Counted from the stretch's first letter, positions 53,416 to 62,734 are shown. The stretch is DNA of 64,000 bases from Terrirubrum flagellatum (GCF_022059845.1 NZ_CP091851.1:372001-436000); one strand, 5' to 3'. The notes: generated by a model from the letters alone, not told the origin. Numbers and translations are program-made.

Positions 53416-55077
53416 ATGCGCGGTCAGACGGCCATGTTGAGAATTCGCCCCTATTCGTTAGCGCTTTTCAAACCGAAATCCGCGGACGCGGATCAGCCGA
53501 AGAAAGTGTTCGGCCGCTCGCTGTCCGATTTCGAAAGCTATGTTCATTCGGATGGGCAGCCGCTATGGCCGGCCGAGCGCGAATTGCTGGAGGCCTGCCG
53601 CAAAGGCGAGCCGGCAAAACCGGACGATCCGCGTCCCGAAAAGCGTCTTGACGACAACAGGTTGCGCGCTGGTTTCGTGCGGTTTCTGCTGTTGGGCGGA
53701 GACGATCGGGCGCCGGTCCATGAGCGGGGCGTTTTCGTCGCCGGGCGCTTCATCGAGGGCGATCTCGATCTCGAAGCCTGCACGGTCGACTACATCATGC
53801 AGCTCAAATGCTGCGTCCTCGACAGGATCGTCATCGAGCAGGCGACGCTCAAATCGGTCGACCTCTCCGGCAGTTCCGCAAAAGGCGTTTCCGGCGACGG
53901 CGCTCATGTGCGCGGCGACTTCTTCATGTCGACCGGGTTCGTCAACCACGGCCGCATTCGTCTCCTGAATGCGCGCATCGACGGGGACCTCGATCTGCAG
54001 GACGCCATTCTCGATTCGCAGACGCGGCCGGGTGTGGACACGCAGGAGACCGAAGCGCTCATCTTCGACAGCGCGCAGATCGACGGCCAGCTCAATCTTC
54101 AAAATCTCAGCGCCCAGGGCGCCGTCAGATTCAATGTCGCGGCGATCAAGGGCGACGCCGATTTCGCCGACGCCAAAATCACCGGGCGGCGAATTGAAGA
54201 AATCGAGAAATGGGGCTTCAACGAGTCCCACGGCCCGATCGCAATCTGCGCGCATCAGGCGCGCATCGGCGGGCGTCTCTTCCTGCTGAAAATGGCCGGT
54301 TGCACCGGACAAATCCGGCTCATGCACGCCAAATGCGCGATCCTTGTCGACGACGACAGCCTCATCCCGCGCGCAGGCGAACCGTCGACGCCCGATCGTC
54401 TGGTCCTGAACGGCTTCATCTACGATTCGCTTTATCCAACGTCGCCTGTCGAGGCGAAAACGCGAATCCGCTGGCTCGAACTGCAACCGGAAAAGGCTCT
54501 GAAGGGGGATTTCAGACCGCAGCCCTGGACACAGCTTGCGAGCGTGCTGCGCGGCATGGGCTACGAAGAGGCGGCCAAGGATATTTCGATCGAGCGCGAG
54601 AAGAGGCAATCACAGACGCTGAACTGGGGCGCCTGGCTGTTTCATTGGCTGTATGGACGGCTCACGAGCTACGGCTATCGACCACAGCGCATCGGCGTTT
54701 TCGTCTTCATTGTCTGGCTCGTGTGCGCGATCATTTATCATCACGCCTATCGCGGCGACGGCATCATACCGGTCGACCAGAGCAAGATTTCGCGCTTCAG
54801 CCCGTGGGCCTATTCGGTCGACTTCATCCTGCCAGTCGTCAGTCTCGGGCAATCCAGGGAATGGAAGCCGAATGTTCCGTCGGAATGGCGGGATCAAAAT
54901 CCACCCAAGCCCAACGCCGACCCGCCGCCGAAGCCGCGCGTGGCGCGACTGTGGCTGGGCTGGATCGACAGCGGTGTGGTCGCGCGATGGACGACCTGGA
55001 TTGAAACCGTGCTCGGCTGGATCGGCGGCTTCTCGCTGGTGGCGTTCCTCAGCGGTCTCGCCAAGCGGGACAAATAA
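53416..55077 (+). CDS. Beta-helix repeat protein with C-terminal membrane segments, unknown function
   Basis: 553 residues. Residues about 110-330 hold repeats of the type (I/A)-(E/D/G)-G-(D/R/Q)-(L/F)-x-(L/F): IEGDLDLEAC, IDGDLDLQDA, IDGQLNLQNL, IKGDADFADA, IGGRLFLLKM. This suggests a bactofilin- or pentapeptide-like beta-helix. Two or three membrane segments follow (IGVFVFIVWLVCAIIYHHAY near 427; WIGGFSLVAFLSGLAKR at the end), with a pore-like VDFILPVVSLGQ between them. No enzyme motif was found. It is divergent from the metallophosphoesterase operon. GAGG lies 5 bp upstream of ATG 53416. Confidence 0.6.
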   Translation: MRGQTAMLRIRPYSLALFKPKSADADQPKKVFGRSLSDFESYVHSDGQPLWPAERELLEACRKGEPAKPDDPRPEKRLDDNRLRAGFVRFLLLGGDDRAPVHERGVFVAGRFIEGDLDLEACTVDYIMQLKCCVLDRIVIEQATLKSVDLSGSSAKGVSGDGAHVRGDFFMSTGFVNHGRIRLLNARIDGDLDLQDAILDSQTRPGVDTQETEALIFDSAQIDGQLNLQNLSAQGAVRFNVAAIKGDADFADAKITGRRIEEIEKWGFNESHGPIAICAHQARIGGRLFLLKMAGCTGQIRLMHAKCAILVDDDSLIPRAGEPSTPDRLVLNGFIYDSLYPTSPVEAKTRIRWLELQPEKALKGDFRPQPWTQLASVLRGMGYEEAAKDISIEREKRQSQTLNWGAWLFHWLYGRLTSYGYRPQRIGVFVFIVWLVCAIIYHHAYRGDGIIPVDQSKISRFSPWAYSVDFILPVVSLGQSREWKPNVPSEWRDQNPPKPNADPPPKPRVARLWLGWIDSGVVARWTTWIETVLGWIGGFSLVAFLSGLAKRDK

Positions 55078-55126
55078 GGCTCGCCGCAGCGCGCTTCCCG
55101 GCCGAGGGTTGCGACGCGCGCCCGTT

Positions 55127-55516
55127 TCAGTCGGCCTCTGCGCAGGACATTCCGTGCGCGGCGAGGCCTTCATTGATGAGATCAGCGGCGTTCGGCGTCC
55201 CAAGTATGTAACGCGCCGTCGCTGTTTCGCGACGCTCGCGCGCAGCGGCGCGGGCGATCGGCCATTCCGCCGCTTCATAGTCGCCCCGGCCGATCCACAT
55301 CAGCGCAACGAGGTCGGCGGCCTCGTCGTCGTCGAGGCCATTGATGACGCCGCGCACCTGACCAGCGGTGGCGTCGTCGCGTTCGTCCTGCAGGATATCG
55401 CGGGCGCCATCATCGATGGCGTTCGAGCCGGAGTCGGGATCGACGACCTCCTCTTTCGCCTCCACCGCGCGGAGGTAGGCGATGATCTCGCAAACCTTGT
55501 CGATCGAAATATCCAT
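55127..55516 (-). CDS. DUF3775 family protein
   Basis: 129 residues. ISIDKVCEIIAYLRAVEAKEE at the start and INGLDDDEAADLVALMWIGRG (about 58-78) are the DUF3775 signature. The protein is small, acidic and cytoplasmic. Function unknown. It is convergent with the beta-helix gene and divergent from the phosphate transporter gene. Confidence 0.82.
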   Translation of the reverse strand: MDISIDKVCEIIAYLRAVEAKEEVVDPDSGSNAIDDGARDILQDERDDATAGQVRGVINGLDDDEAADLVALMWIGRGDYEAAEWPIARAAARERRETATARYILGTPNAADLINEGLAAHGMSCAEAD

Positions 55517-55702
55517 TGCGGAGCCTCAGACAACTTCTGCTGAAGCAATGCGTGGGAGGCGGCTTTGTGCCGGAAATCGAGGCGATAAGGGCTCAGAAGC
55601 TCTTGCCGCCTCGCGAACGCCATAATCGTCACACCCGCGTCACGTCCTCCCGCTTGGTTAATGGCGGCGCCTCTCCCGCGCCGGCAAATCCTGCGTGCCG
55701 TC

Positions 55703-57322
55703 ATGTCCTACGTCGCCGCCGATCCAAACCTTGTGAGCCCGACGCCTCAGAAGGGGCCGAAGCTCGATCACGAAACCAATCCGATCACGATGATCATTTT
55801 CCTCGGCATGCTCGCCGCGGGACTGCTTTATACGGCCTACAGCGTCTACACCGACGTCTCGGCCTCGCACATGCCGGTCACCACCTGGGCGCCTTTCATC
55901 CTGCTCATCGTGGCGCTGCTGATCGCGCTCGGCTTCGAGTTCGTGAACGGCTTTCACGACACCGCGAACGCGGTGGCGACCGTGATCTACACCCATTCAT
56001 TGCCGGCGAACGTCGCCGTGATGTGGTCGGGCTTCTTCAACTTTCTCGGCGTGCTTTTGTCGAGCGGCGCGGTCGCCTTCGGCATCATCTCGCTGCTGCC
56101 GGTCGAACTGATCCTGCAGGTCGGCTCGAGCGCGGGCTTCGCCATGGTGTTCGCGCTGCTCATCGCCGCGATCATCTGGAATCTCGGCACCTGGGCGCTC
56201 GGCCTCCCCGCCTCTTCGTCGCACACGCTGATCGGCTCGATCATCGGCGTCGGCATCGCCAATGCGCTGATGCGCGGCCAGGACGGCACGTCAGGCGTCG
56301 ACTGGACGAAGGCGACGGAAATCGGCTGGTCGCTGCTGCTTTCGCCTTTGTTCGGCTTCTGCATGGCGGCGCTGCTGCTGATCGTGATGAAGTTTGTCGT
56401 GCGCTCGCCTGAACTCTACGCCGAGCCGCGCGGCAACCAGCCGCCGCCGTTGTGGATCCGGGCGATCCTGATCGCGACCTGCACGGGCGTTTCGTTCGCG
56501 CATGGCTCGAATGACGGTCAGAAAGGCATGGGCCTGATCATGCTGATCCTGATCGGCACGGTTCCCATGGCCTATGCGCTGAACCGCGCGCCGGCGCCGA
56601 ATCATGTCGCTACCTTCACCGCCGCGTCGAATGTCGCTTCGCAGATCATAGCGGAGAAGGCCGCCGGCTATAACGTGCTCGGCGATCCGCGCCCGGCCGT
56701 TTCGCAATATGTGTCGGCGCGCAAGATCAACGAGGGCACTTATCCCTCGCTCTCCGTGCTGGTGAAGGACATCGCCGATCAGGTTGCGAAAGCGGGCGCG
56801 CTCGACAAGGTGCCGGCCGCCGCCGTCTCCAACATCCGCAACGACATGTATCTCGCCTCCGAAGCGATCCGCTTCCTGATGAAGGACAAGGAGAACGAGC
56901 TGTCGAAGGATCAAGTGGCGAAGCTCAACGCCTACAAGGGTGAACTCGACTCGGCCACGCGCTTCATTCCGCTCTGGGTGAAGGTCGCGGTCGCCATCGC
57001 GCTCGGCCTTGGCACGATGGTCGGCTGGAAGCGCATCGTCGTCACCGTCGGCGAGAAGATCGGCAAGACGCACCTGACTTACGCTCAGGGCGCCTCGGCC
57101 GAGCTCGTCGCCGCCGGCACGATCTTCGCCGCCGATGTCTATGGTCTGCCGGTCTCGACGACGCATGTGCTCTCGTCGGGCGTCGCGGGAACGATGGCCG
57201 CGAACAATTCCGGCCTGCAGATGTCGACGGTGCGCAACCTGCTGATGGCGTGGGTGCTGACGCTGCCCTGCGCCATCCTGCTGTCGGGTGTGCTCTACGT
57301 CATCTTCCGCCAGATTTTCTGA
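55703..57322 (+). CDS. Inorganic phosphate transporter, PiT (PHO4) family
   Basis: 539 residues from ATG 55703; ATG 55661 is an alternative. Both PHO4 signatures are present: GFEFVNGFHDTANAVATVIYT in the N-terminal half and GVSFAHGSNDGQKGMGLIMLIL in the second half, then DVYGLPVSTTHVLSSGV. About ten helices flank a central loop of some 130 residues (about 345-430). It imports phosphate with H+ or Na+ across the inner membrane. A strong terminator follows. No PhoU-like (DUF47) gene adjoins it. Confidence 0.92.
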   Translation: MSYVAADPNLVSPTPQKGPKLDHETNPITMIIFLGMLAAGLLYTAYSVYTDVSASHMPVTTWAPFILLIVALLIALGFEFVNGFHDTANAVATVIYTHSLPANVAVMWSGFFNFLGVLLSSGAVAFGIISLLPVELILQVGSSAGFAMVFALLIAAIIWNLGTWALGLPASSSHTLIGSIIGVGIANALMRGQDGTSGVDWTKATEIGWSLLLSPLFGFCMAALLLIVMKFVVRSPELYAEPRGNQPPPLWIRAILIATCTGVSFAHGSNDGQKGMGLIMLILIGTVPMAYALNRAPAPNHVATFTAASNVASQIIAEKAAGYNVLGDPRPAVSQYVSARKINEGTYPSLSVLVKDIADQVAKAGALDKVPAAAVSNIRNDMYLASEAIRFLMKDKENELSKDQVAKLNAYKGELDSATRFIPLWVKVAVAIALGLGTMVGWKRIVVTVGEKIGKTHLTYAQGASAELVAAGTIFAADVYGLPVSTTHVLSSGVAGTMAANNSGLQMSTVRNLLMAWVLTLPCAILLSGVLYVIFRQIF

Positions 57323-57328
57323 AGCTTC

Positions 57329-57375
57329 AGGCGCGCCCGTTCGCCCCTCTCGCGGGCGCGCCTTCTTTCTCTTCT
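57329..57375 (+). terminator. Intrinsic terminator after the phosphate transporter gene
   Basis: An 11-bp stem (AGGCGCGCCCG/CGGGCGCGCCT) with a 13-base loop, followed by TCTTTCTCTTCT. It lies 6 bases past the stop and directly before the CorA-like gene. Confidence 0.85.
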
Positions 57376-57381
57376 ATCGCC

Positions 57382-58374
57382 ATGCTCGACGCGCGCGCCG
57401 ATATTCCGGGTCTCCTCTGGGCCTATCGCTTCCGCGAGGATGGCTCGGCTGAGCGTCTTCCCGATCCGGTGCGCCGCGAAGAGACGCAATCGCGCGACGG
57501 CTGGCTCTGGCTTCATTTCGCCTATAATGATTTGCGCGCGCAGAATTTCATCGCCTCTTTGCCGGACCTGCCGCAGGCGGCGAGGACGACGCTGCTGAAG
57601 CCCGACGAGCATCTCTCGCTTGGCGTCACCGACGGCGTCGCCCATGGCGTGATCGCCGATCTGCAGCGCGAAGTCGGAGCCGACACGCGCGAGATCGGGC
57701 GGTTGCGCTTCGCCTTCGATGATCATCTCGTGGTCAGCGCGCGCCGGCATCCGCTGCGCTCGGTCGATCTGGCGCGTCAGGCGATCGAGGAAGGCCGCGG
57801 CCATGCGATCGCGGTCGGGTTGATCGAAACCATCGTCGAGCAGTTCGCATCGGCGACCGGCGAAATTCTCACCGAGCTTTCCGACGAACTCGACCAGATC
57901 GAAGATCATGTCCTCGCCGATACCTTGCGCGACGACCGGCGCAAATTGCTCCCGGTCAGGCGCATGACGGTGAGGATGCATCGCCAGTTGCTGGCGCTGC
58001 GCGAACTCTTCCGCAAGCTCGACCGCGCCAGCGAGCCGCGCCTGCCAAAGGGGCTCGCGGCCACGGCGGAGCGGCTCGCCCATCGCTTCGATGCGCTCGA
58101 CCACGACGCCGTCGTGCTGCAGGAGCGGGCGCGGCTGCTGCATGACGAGATCGACACCAAGATCAACAGCGAGACCAACCGGCATCTTCATGCGCTGTCG
58201 ATCATCACGGCGCTGGCGCTGCCGGCGACATTCGTGACCGGCTTCTTCGGCATGAACACGAAGGACCTGCCATTGACCCAGATGGATGGCGGCTGGATCA
58301 TCGGCACGTTTTTGTGCGTGGCCGCGAGCGCGGCGACCTATTGGGCGCTGAAGCGCGCCGGCATTCTGTCTTGA
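57382..58374 (+). CDS. CorA-like divalent cation transporter (ZntB type)
   Basis: 330 residues. A long cytoplasmic domain with coiled-coil helices (about 130-270) is followed by two C-terminal helices. The first ends with the pore motif GMNTKDLPL (GMN at about 290), as in CorA/ZntB. The pentamer carries Mg2+ or Zn2+. Upstream in-frame codons to 57250 overlap the phosphate transporter gene and are rejected. Confidence 0.88.
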   Translation: MLDARADIPGLLWAYRFREDGSAERLPDPVRREETQSRDGWLWLHFAYNDLRAQNFIASLPDLPQAARTTLLKPDEHLSLGVTDGVAHGVIADLQREVGADTREIGRLRFAFDDHLVVSARRHPLRSVDLARQAIEEGRGHAIAVGLIETIVEQFASATGEILTELSDELDQIEDHVLADTLRDDRRKLLPVRRMTVRMHRQLLALRELFRKLDRASEPRLPKGLAATAERLAHRFDALDHDAVVLQERARLLHDEIDTKINSETNRHLHALSIITALALPATFVTGFFGMNTKDLPLTQMDGGWIIGTFLCVAASAATYWALKRAGILS

Positions 58375-58393
58375 GGCTGCGAGGGAGGGCGTC

Positions 58394-58852
58394 GTGCGAA
58401 TTGTCGCCATGCTGGCCGCGACGGCGACGCTGGCCGCGTTTTCGTTCGCCGCCGCGCCGTCCGCGCTCGCTGTCGGCACGACGCTGACCGCGCTGAAATC
58501 GGAGCCCGATTTCAAGGACGCGCTGCAACTCATCGAGGAGAAGCGCTGGCCTGAGGCGATCGAGAAGCTGAACGGGTTGCGCATCTACTATCCGACGCTG
58601 CCCGACATCGCGAATTGGACCGCCTATTCCTATCGCAAGATGAAGGATTATCCGACCGCCAAGCGTTATTACGATGAGGCGCTCGCAATCGATCCCGAAT
58701 TCAAGCCGGCGCTTGAATATCAGGGCGAATGGTTCATCGAGACCGGCGACATCGCCGGCGCCAGGGCCAATCTCGCGAAGCTCGAGGCGCTTTGCGGCCG
58801 CTGCCACGAATATCGCGATCTCGCGGAATCGCTCGCGAAAGCCGGCCACTGA
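58394..58852 (+). CDS. Periplasmic TPR-repeat protein
   Basis: 152 residues from GTG 58394, which follows a strong GAGGGAGGG. A signal peptide (MLAATATLAAFSFAAAPSALA, cleavage near 29) precedes about two or three TPR units, for example ANWTAYSYRKMKDYPTAKRYYDEALAIDPEFKPALEYQG. Two Cys (CGRCHE) near the C-terminus may form a disulphide or bind metal; with only one C-x-x-C-H this also resembles a haem-c site. It lies 19 bp after the CorA-like gene. Confidence 0.78.
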   Translation: MRIVAMLAATATLAAFSFAAAPSALAVGTTLTALKSEPDFKDALQLIEEKRWPEAIEKLNGLRIYYPTLPDIANWTAYSYRKMKDYPTAKRYYDEALAIDPEFKPALEYQGEWFIETGDIAGARANLAKLEALCGRCHEYRDLAESLAKAGH

Positions 58853-58961
58853 TGAGCTTTCGGCAGGGCTGATGGAAGGGCGGGCCAGACCCGTTCGTTT
58901 CCGTCTTGTTCTCACGGCCAAAACAGGCGAGGCAGGGCGCTTCCCCGAGCCCGCCGATTCG

Positions 58962-60068
58962 ATGGATTTCTCGCCGCAACAGGATTCCGCGCTCAAGGCC
59001 GCCGCCGCCTGGCTGAAGGCGAAGCCCGGCCGCAATGGCGTTCCGCAGATCTTCCGCCTGTTCGGCTATGCCGGCACGGGCAAGACCACGCTTGCGCGCC
59101 ATCTCGCCGAGGGCGTCGAGGGCAAGGTGCTGTTCGCGGCCTTCACCGGCAAGGCGGCGCTGGTGATGAAGCGCAAGGGCTGCGAAGGCGCTTCGACCAT
59201 CCATTCGCTGATCTACAAGGCGCGCGAGAGCGCGGCCGAGCAGCCGAACTTCGAACTGTGGGACGACGCGCCGGCGTCGAAGGCGAAGCTGATCGTCATC
59301 GACGAATGCTCGATGGTCGACGCCGAGCTTGGGCGCGACCTCCTGTCCTTTGGCGCGCCGCTTCTGGTGCTGGGCGATCCCGCGCAGCTGCCTCCGATCT
59401 CGGGCGGCGGCTTCTTCACCGAGGCCGAGCCCGACGCGATGTTGACGGAAGTGCATCGACAGGCGGCGGACGATCCGATCGTGCGCCTCTCCATGGAGAT
59501 TCGCGAAGGACGCTCGTTGTCCGTCGGCGATTATGGCGAGACGCAGGTTGTGCGGCGCGCCGATGTCGATCAGGCGCGCGTGCTCGGCGCCGATCAGGTG
59601 CTGGTCGGGCGTAACAATACGCGCCGCGCCTACAACCAGCGCCTGCGCGCGCTGCGCGGCTTCGAAGGCGAATTGCCGCTCGCGGGCGACAAGCTCGTCT
59701 GCCTCCGGAACAACCGTAAGAAGGGGTTGCTCAACGGCTCGCTCTGGATCGTGCAGGAGCGCAAGGAAGGCCGCACCGCTTTGCTCACCATGCGCCTCGC
59801 CTCCGACGATGATCCGAGCCAGCGCTATCTGCGCGTGACGGTGCGGCCGGAATGCTTCACCGGCGGCATCGAGAATTTCCAGTGGCCGGAACGCAAGGCC
59901 TATGACGAGTTCGATTATGGATCGGCGCTGACCGTGCATAAGGCGCAAGGATCGCAATGGGACGATGTCGTCCTGTTCGATGAAAGCTTCGCCTTCCAGG
60001 ACGCGCGGGCGCGCTGGCTCTATACCGGCGTCACGCGCGCGGCGAAGCGGCTTTACGTCGTGATCTGA
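58962..60068 (+). CDS. RecD-like superfamily 1 DNA helicase
   Basis: 368 residues from ATG 58962; ATG 58872, with a GGCAGGG site, would add 30. Motifs in order: Walker A GYAGTGKTTLARHL (about 31), Ib FTGKAALVMKRKG, Walker B LIVIDECSMVDAEL (about 108), III LGDPAQLPPIS, V ALTVHKAQGSQWDDVV and VI YTGVTRAAKRLYVV. It is a compact AAA_30/UvrD_C_2 helicase like the RecD core, often annotated as an exonuclease V subunit, but has no nuclease domain. It would act on DNA ends or repair intermediates. Confidence 0.85.
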   Translation: MDFSPQQDSALKAAAAWLKAKPGRNGVPQIFRLFGYAGTGKTTLARHLAEGVEGKVLFAAFTGKAALVMKRKGCEGASTIHSLIYKARESAAEQPNFELWDDAPASKAKLIVIDECSMVDAELGRDLLSFGAPLLVLGDPAQLPPISGGGFFTEAEPDAMLTEVHRQAADDPIVRLSMEIREGRSLSVGDYGETQVVRRADVDQARVLGADQVLVGRNNTRRAYNQRLRALRGFEGELPLAGDKLVCLRNNRKKGLLNGSLWIVQERKEGRTALLTMRLASDDDPSQRYLRVTVRPECFTGGIENFQWPERKAYDEFDYGSALTVHKAQGSQWDDVVLFDESFAFQDARARWLYTGVTRAAKRLYVVI

Positions 60069-60075
60069 TCCGCCG

Positions 60076-60184
60076 CTCTATAGAGCGGTGGGCGTTCAAA
60101 TCGAATCGCCACGCCGCTCCATCTTTCTGTTTGTCGCAACGTTTTTGCGGAAAACCGGTTCCCACTTTTCCGCACGTTGCTCTA
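60076..60184. repeat. Dispersed palindromic repeat, family 2, diverged copy 3
   Basis: It opens with CGCTCTATAGAGCG and ends GCGGAAAACCGGTTCCCACTTTTCCGCACGTTGCTCTAG. The last 40 bases match the ends of copies 1 and 2 (ACCGGTTCCCACTTTT-CGC---GCTCTAG). The first part (GGCGTTCAAATCGAATCGCC) differs. Its TAG is also the stop codon of the DUF2252 gene read on the minus strand. Confidence 0.7.
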
Positions 60185-61261
60185 GACGGACTTCGCGAAC
60201 TCCGCCTGTTCGGCCCCGATGAATTTCGCGGCCTTTTTCGCCGCGTCGCGCAACCAGTCGTCGCCGCGCTTTGCGAGGTCGGAGAGGATCGCTGATTGCG
60301 CCGCATCGGTCGCCGCGTGACAATTGGCGAGTTCGCGGCCCATGGCGGTGAGCATGTCGTTCGAGAGCAGCGCGTCGATATCACCCTCCGCCTCGATCTT
60401 GCGGCTGCTTGGCGACAGGCGGCGCGTCACCACGTCGTCACGGATGCGATAATGCGGGTCGACGGCGCGATAGCGTCCGCCGGCGATCTCGCCGGCGCGG
60501 ATGGGCGCTTTCGCGCGGCCCGGCGGCAGCGTCCAGGCCGAGGGCAGCAGCGCCTTCGCCTCGCGCAACACGGGACCGCCCTGCCAGACGGCGGAGGCGA
60601 CAAAGCGCGGCCGGCCGAGGCTGCCGGCGCCGGCTGTGCGCGGCGCGACGAATGATATCGCCGCGCCTGTCTGCATCGCCGCATCGAGAGCCGCAGCCAA
60701 TCGTTGAGGAGGCGCTTTTGCGCCGGGCTGCTGCAGCGCCGCCATCTTCGCCCAATATTGCGCGCGTTCGCTCTCGGAGAGAACGACCGCCTGACGCAGC
60801 CATTTCCAGTCCTGCTCAAGTACGATCGCGGCGGGCGCGCGCAGGCCGGCCGCATAGCCGCCAAGAAGGGTCTCGCAAATGAGGCGCGCGGAATGGTCGC
60901 TGTCGCCGCGCGCGAGAATGGCGCTGGCGGCGAGGCGCACGAGATCGAGCGGCCAGGGCATCGCGGCCGCTTCGTCGAAATCGTTGACGCCCCAGACGAG
61001 ACGGCCCTCCGCGTCGCGCCAGCAGCCGAAATTTTCGACATGGATATCGCCGATCGCGAGAATTTCGGGTGCGTCCATCAGTTCAGGCAGAAGATCCGCG
61101 ATCGTTTCCGCCCAGCGCCAGTAGGTCGCGCGCAGGAACGGGAATGCGCCATCCCTCATCTTCTTGTGCTTCTTCCTGACGTCGTCGGCGACGAACTCGT
61201 CGCCAAGCTGCTGCTGGAGCCAGGCCTCATAGGCGGCAGTCGAGTCCGCGATGCCAGTCAT
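60182..61261 (-). CDS. DUF2252 family protein (kinase-like fold)
   Basis: 359 residues from ATG 61261; an in-frame ATG at 61396 is rejected because the extension is not family-like. GDIHVENFGCWRDAEG (about 74-89), NDFDEAAAMPWPLDLVRLAAS (about 97-117) are the DUF2252 motifs, which resemble the catalytic and metal loops of aminoglycoside-kinase folds. Activity is unproven. The stop TAG lies in a dispersed repeat. It is divergent from the DUF3175 gene. Confidence 0.82.
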   Translation of the reverse strand: MTGIADSTAAYEAWLQQQLGDEFVADDVRKKHKKMRDGAFPFLRATYWRWAETIADLLPELMDAPEILAIGDIHVENFGCWRDAEGRLVWGVNDFDEAAAMPWPLDLVRLAASAILARGDSDHSARLICETLLGGYAAGLRAPAAIVLEQDWKWLRQAVVLSESERAQYWAKMAALQQPGAKAPPQRLAAALDAAMQTGAAISFVAPRTAGAGSLGRPRFVASAVWQGGPVLREAKALLPSAWTLPPGRAKAPIRAGEIAGGRYRAVDPHYRIRDDVVTRRLSPSSRKIEAEGDIDALLSNDMLTAMGRELANCHAATDAAQSAILSDLAKRGDDWLRDAAKKAAKFIGAEQAEFAKSV

Positions 61262-61389
61262 CGGCGCAATTCCCGGTGAGGGAGGCGAAATCTGCACGTC
61301 TCCGCGATTGCGGAAAAGAGCGCGTTTCGCCGCGGGGAACTCCGGAGCGAATGATCGATTGGCCTCAGAGAGTTTCAAGGGAGGCCGCC

Positions 61390-61677
61390 ATGACAAAAAC
61401 GCCGCGCAAATGGTCCGCGAACGTCACGGAAAACAGCGACGCGCTCGACCTCGAAGAAGGCGTCTTCACGAAAGGATCGCCCAAGGCGATCGCGGATTCG
61501 CTGAAGCGCTCGGCCGAACACAGTAAGCGGCGCAAATCCAATCCGTTCCGCTCGGCCATGTCGATGCTGAGCTTCTATCTCAATCGCGCGGGAAAGAATC
61601 TGACGAAACGCCAGAAGGACAGGCTCGAAGCGGCGAAGGATGAGTTGCGCCGCGATTTCGGCAAGCCTACAGAATGA
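61390..61677 (+). CDS. DUF3175 family protein
   Basis: 95 residues. KWSANVTENSDALDLEEGVF, then SPKAIADSLKRSAEHSKRRK and LSFYLNRAGKNLTKRQKDRLE are the conserved DUF3175 pattern. It is small, basic and helical; a DNA- or RNA-related role is possible but unproven. ATG 61390 follows AAGGGAGG. It converges on the PRC-barrel gene. Confidence 0.85.
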   Translation: MTKTPRKWSANVTENSDALDLEEGVFTKGSPKAIADSLKRSAEHSKRRKSNPFRSAMSMLSFYLNRAGKNLTKRQKDRLEAAKDELRRDFGKPTE

Positions 61678-61701
61678 AAACGCCGCCCGAAATGGGCGGC
61701 G
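61678..61701 (-). terminator. Intrinsic terminator of the PRC-barrel gene
   Basis: Read on the minus strand, CGCCGCCC ATTTC GGGCGGCG is followed by TTTTCATT. The 8-bp GC stem sits directly after the DUF3175 stop and so may end both converging transcripts. Confidence 0.8.
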
Positions 61702-61725
61702 CATCTTCCAGAAATCAAGTCTTGA

Positions 61726-62106
61726 TTACATGCCCCAATAGTACGGGACGTTCCAGTAATCGTGCAGTTCCTGCTCGCGCTTGCGGTCGGAATAATCGAT
61801 GTCAGGGGAGTCGCGGAGCTGCGTCTCCGTGATGTTGGTGCGGAAGCCGCCAAGCGACGTGTCGTAGGTGAGCTTGCTCCAGGGAAGGGCGAACTGCCTG
61901 CCGCCCAAGCCAAGGAAGGTGTCGAACGCCATCACGGTGTAGGCGACGCGTCCGCTCATCTTGTCGATCATCATCCGCCTGATGACGCCGATCTTCTCGC
62001 CCTGCGGGTCATAGACTGTCGTTCCATCGACGCGATCGCTTTCGATCAGCGGCTTTCCGGTCACGACGCCGCTTGGCGGTGCAGGTTTGCGCATCTGGGT
62101 GGCCAT
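61726..62106 (-). CDS. PRC-barrel domain protein
   Basis: 126 residues. GTTVYDPQGEKIGVIRRMMIDKMSGRVAYTVMAFDTFLGLGGRQFALPWSKL (split here as residues about 28-78) is a PRC-barrel, the fold of the photosynthetic reaction-centre H subunit and RimM. The short C-terminal tail DYWNVPYYWGM is aromatic. These small PRC-barrel proteins are abundant in Rhizobiales, often stress-induced, and of unknown role. Confidence 0.87.
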   Translation of the reverse strand: MATQMRKPAPPSGVVTGKPLIESDRVDGTTVYDPQGEKIGVIRRMMIDKMSGRVAYTVMAFDTFLGLGGRQFALPWSKLTYDTSLGGFRTNITETQLRDSPDIDYSDRKREQELHDYWNVPYYWGM

Positions 62107-62231
62107 GTAGTCCTCCTATTGAGGAGGAATGCGCGCGACTCCCTGACGTTCCCGGCGGGACCTGGTGGATGTCAAATGACATTCCACTTCTTCGATGACG
62201 AAGCGGCCGCCCCGCGTCTCTGCGCCGCGCC

Positions 62232-62717
62232 TCAGGCCCAGAGCGATTTCGATCTGAAACGCTCGCGGCGCTCTTCATCTTCATCGATCGCCTTTGGCGC
62301 GGCCTGCGTCACGCCTTCCATGGCGCGGCGACGGCGGACGAAATCGGCGCCGCAGGACAGCTTCTGCGTCAGCGGCTCCTTTTCGTCGAGCACGCGCCAG
62401 AAGGGCGTGATCTCGGCGATCGCGACGCCGGCGCCAAGCGATTCGTAGGCTGCTTCCGCGACCATGCGGAGCTGGATGTTCATCGCGATCGGGCAGGCGA
62501 CATCGGCGCCGAACTTCGCCGCGAGAATCACGCGCAACTGTTCGATGTCGCGGCTTTCCCCTTCCGGAATGGCCTTGATCTCGTCGGCGATGATCTGCGG
62601 CGAAGGGATCAGCAGCTTGTCGCCCTTCTTCGCCCCGCCGATCGCCATCGGCGCTTTCGTCACTTCATGCGGCTTTGCAGAATTCAGCTTCTCGACCCAG
62701 GATTTCTTGTCGCTCAT
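62232..62717 (-). CDS. MGMT-like (alkyltransferase-fold) protein
   Basis: 161 residues. The pattern LLIPSPQIIADEIKAIPEGE ... IEQLRVILAAKFGADVACPIAMNIQ ... ITPFWRVLDEKEPL resembles the MGMT/Ada C-terminal fold family, with CPIAM in place of the PCHR methyl-acceptor. It therefore probably lacks classical O6-methylguanine transferase activity. The assignment is by pattern only. The ATG lies 17 bp from the left end of a MITE on its upstream side, which may affect its promoter. Confidence 0.5.
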   Translation of the reverse strand: MSDKKSWVEKLNSAKPHEVTKAPMAIGGAKKGDKLLIPSPQIIADEIKAIPEGESRDIEQLRVILAAKFGADVACPIAMNIQLRMVAEAAYESLGAGVAIAEITPFWRVLDEKEPLTQKLSCGADFVRRRRAMEGVTQAAPKAIDEDEERRERFRSKSLWA

Positions 62718-62734
62718 TGCAACTCGTCCACTTA

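Noticed and set aside
58394-58852. Cytochrome c assignment of the TPR protein from CGRCHE
   Set aside because: A single CxxCH-like site at the C-terminus of a TPR protein, with no distal ligand pattern, is weak evidence; kept as a note only.
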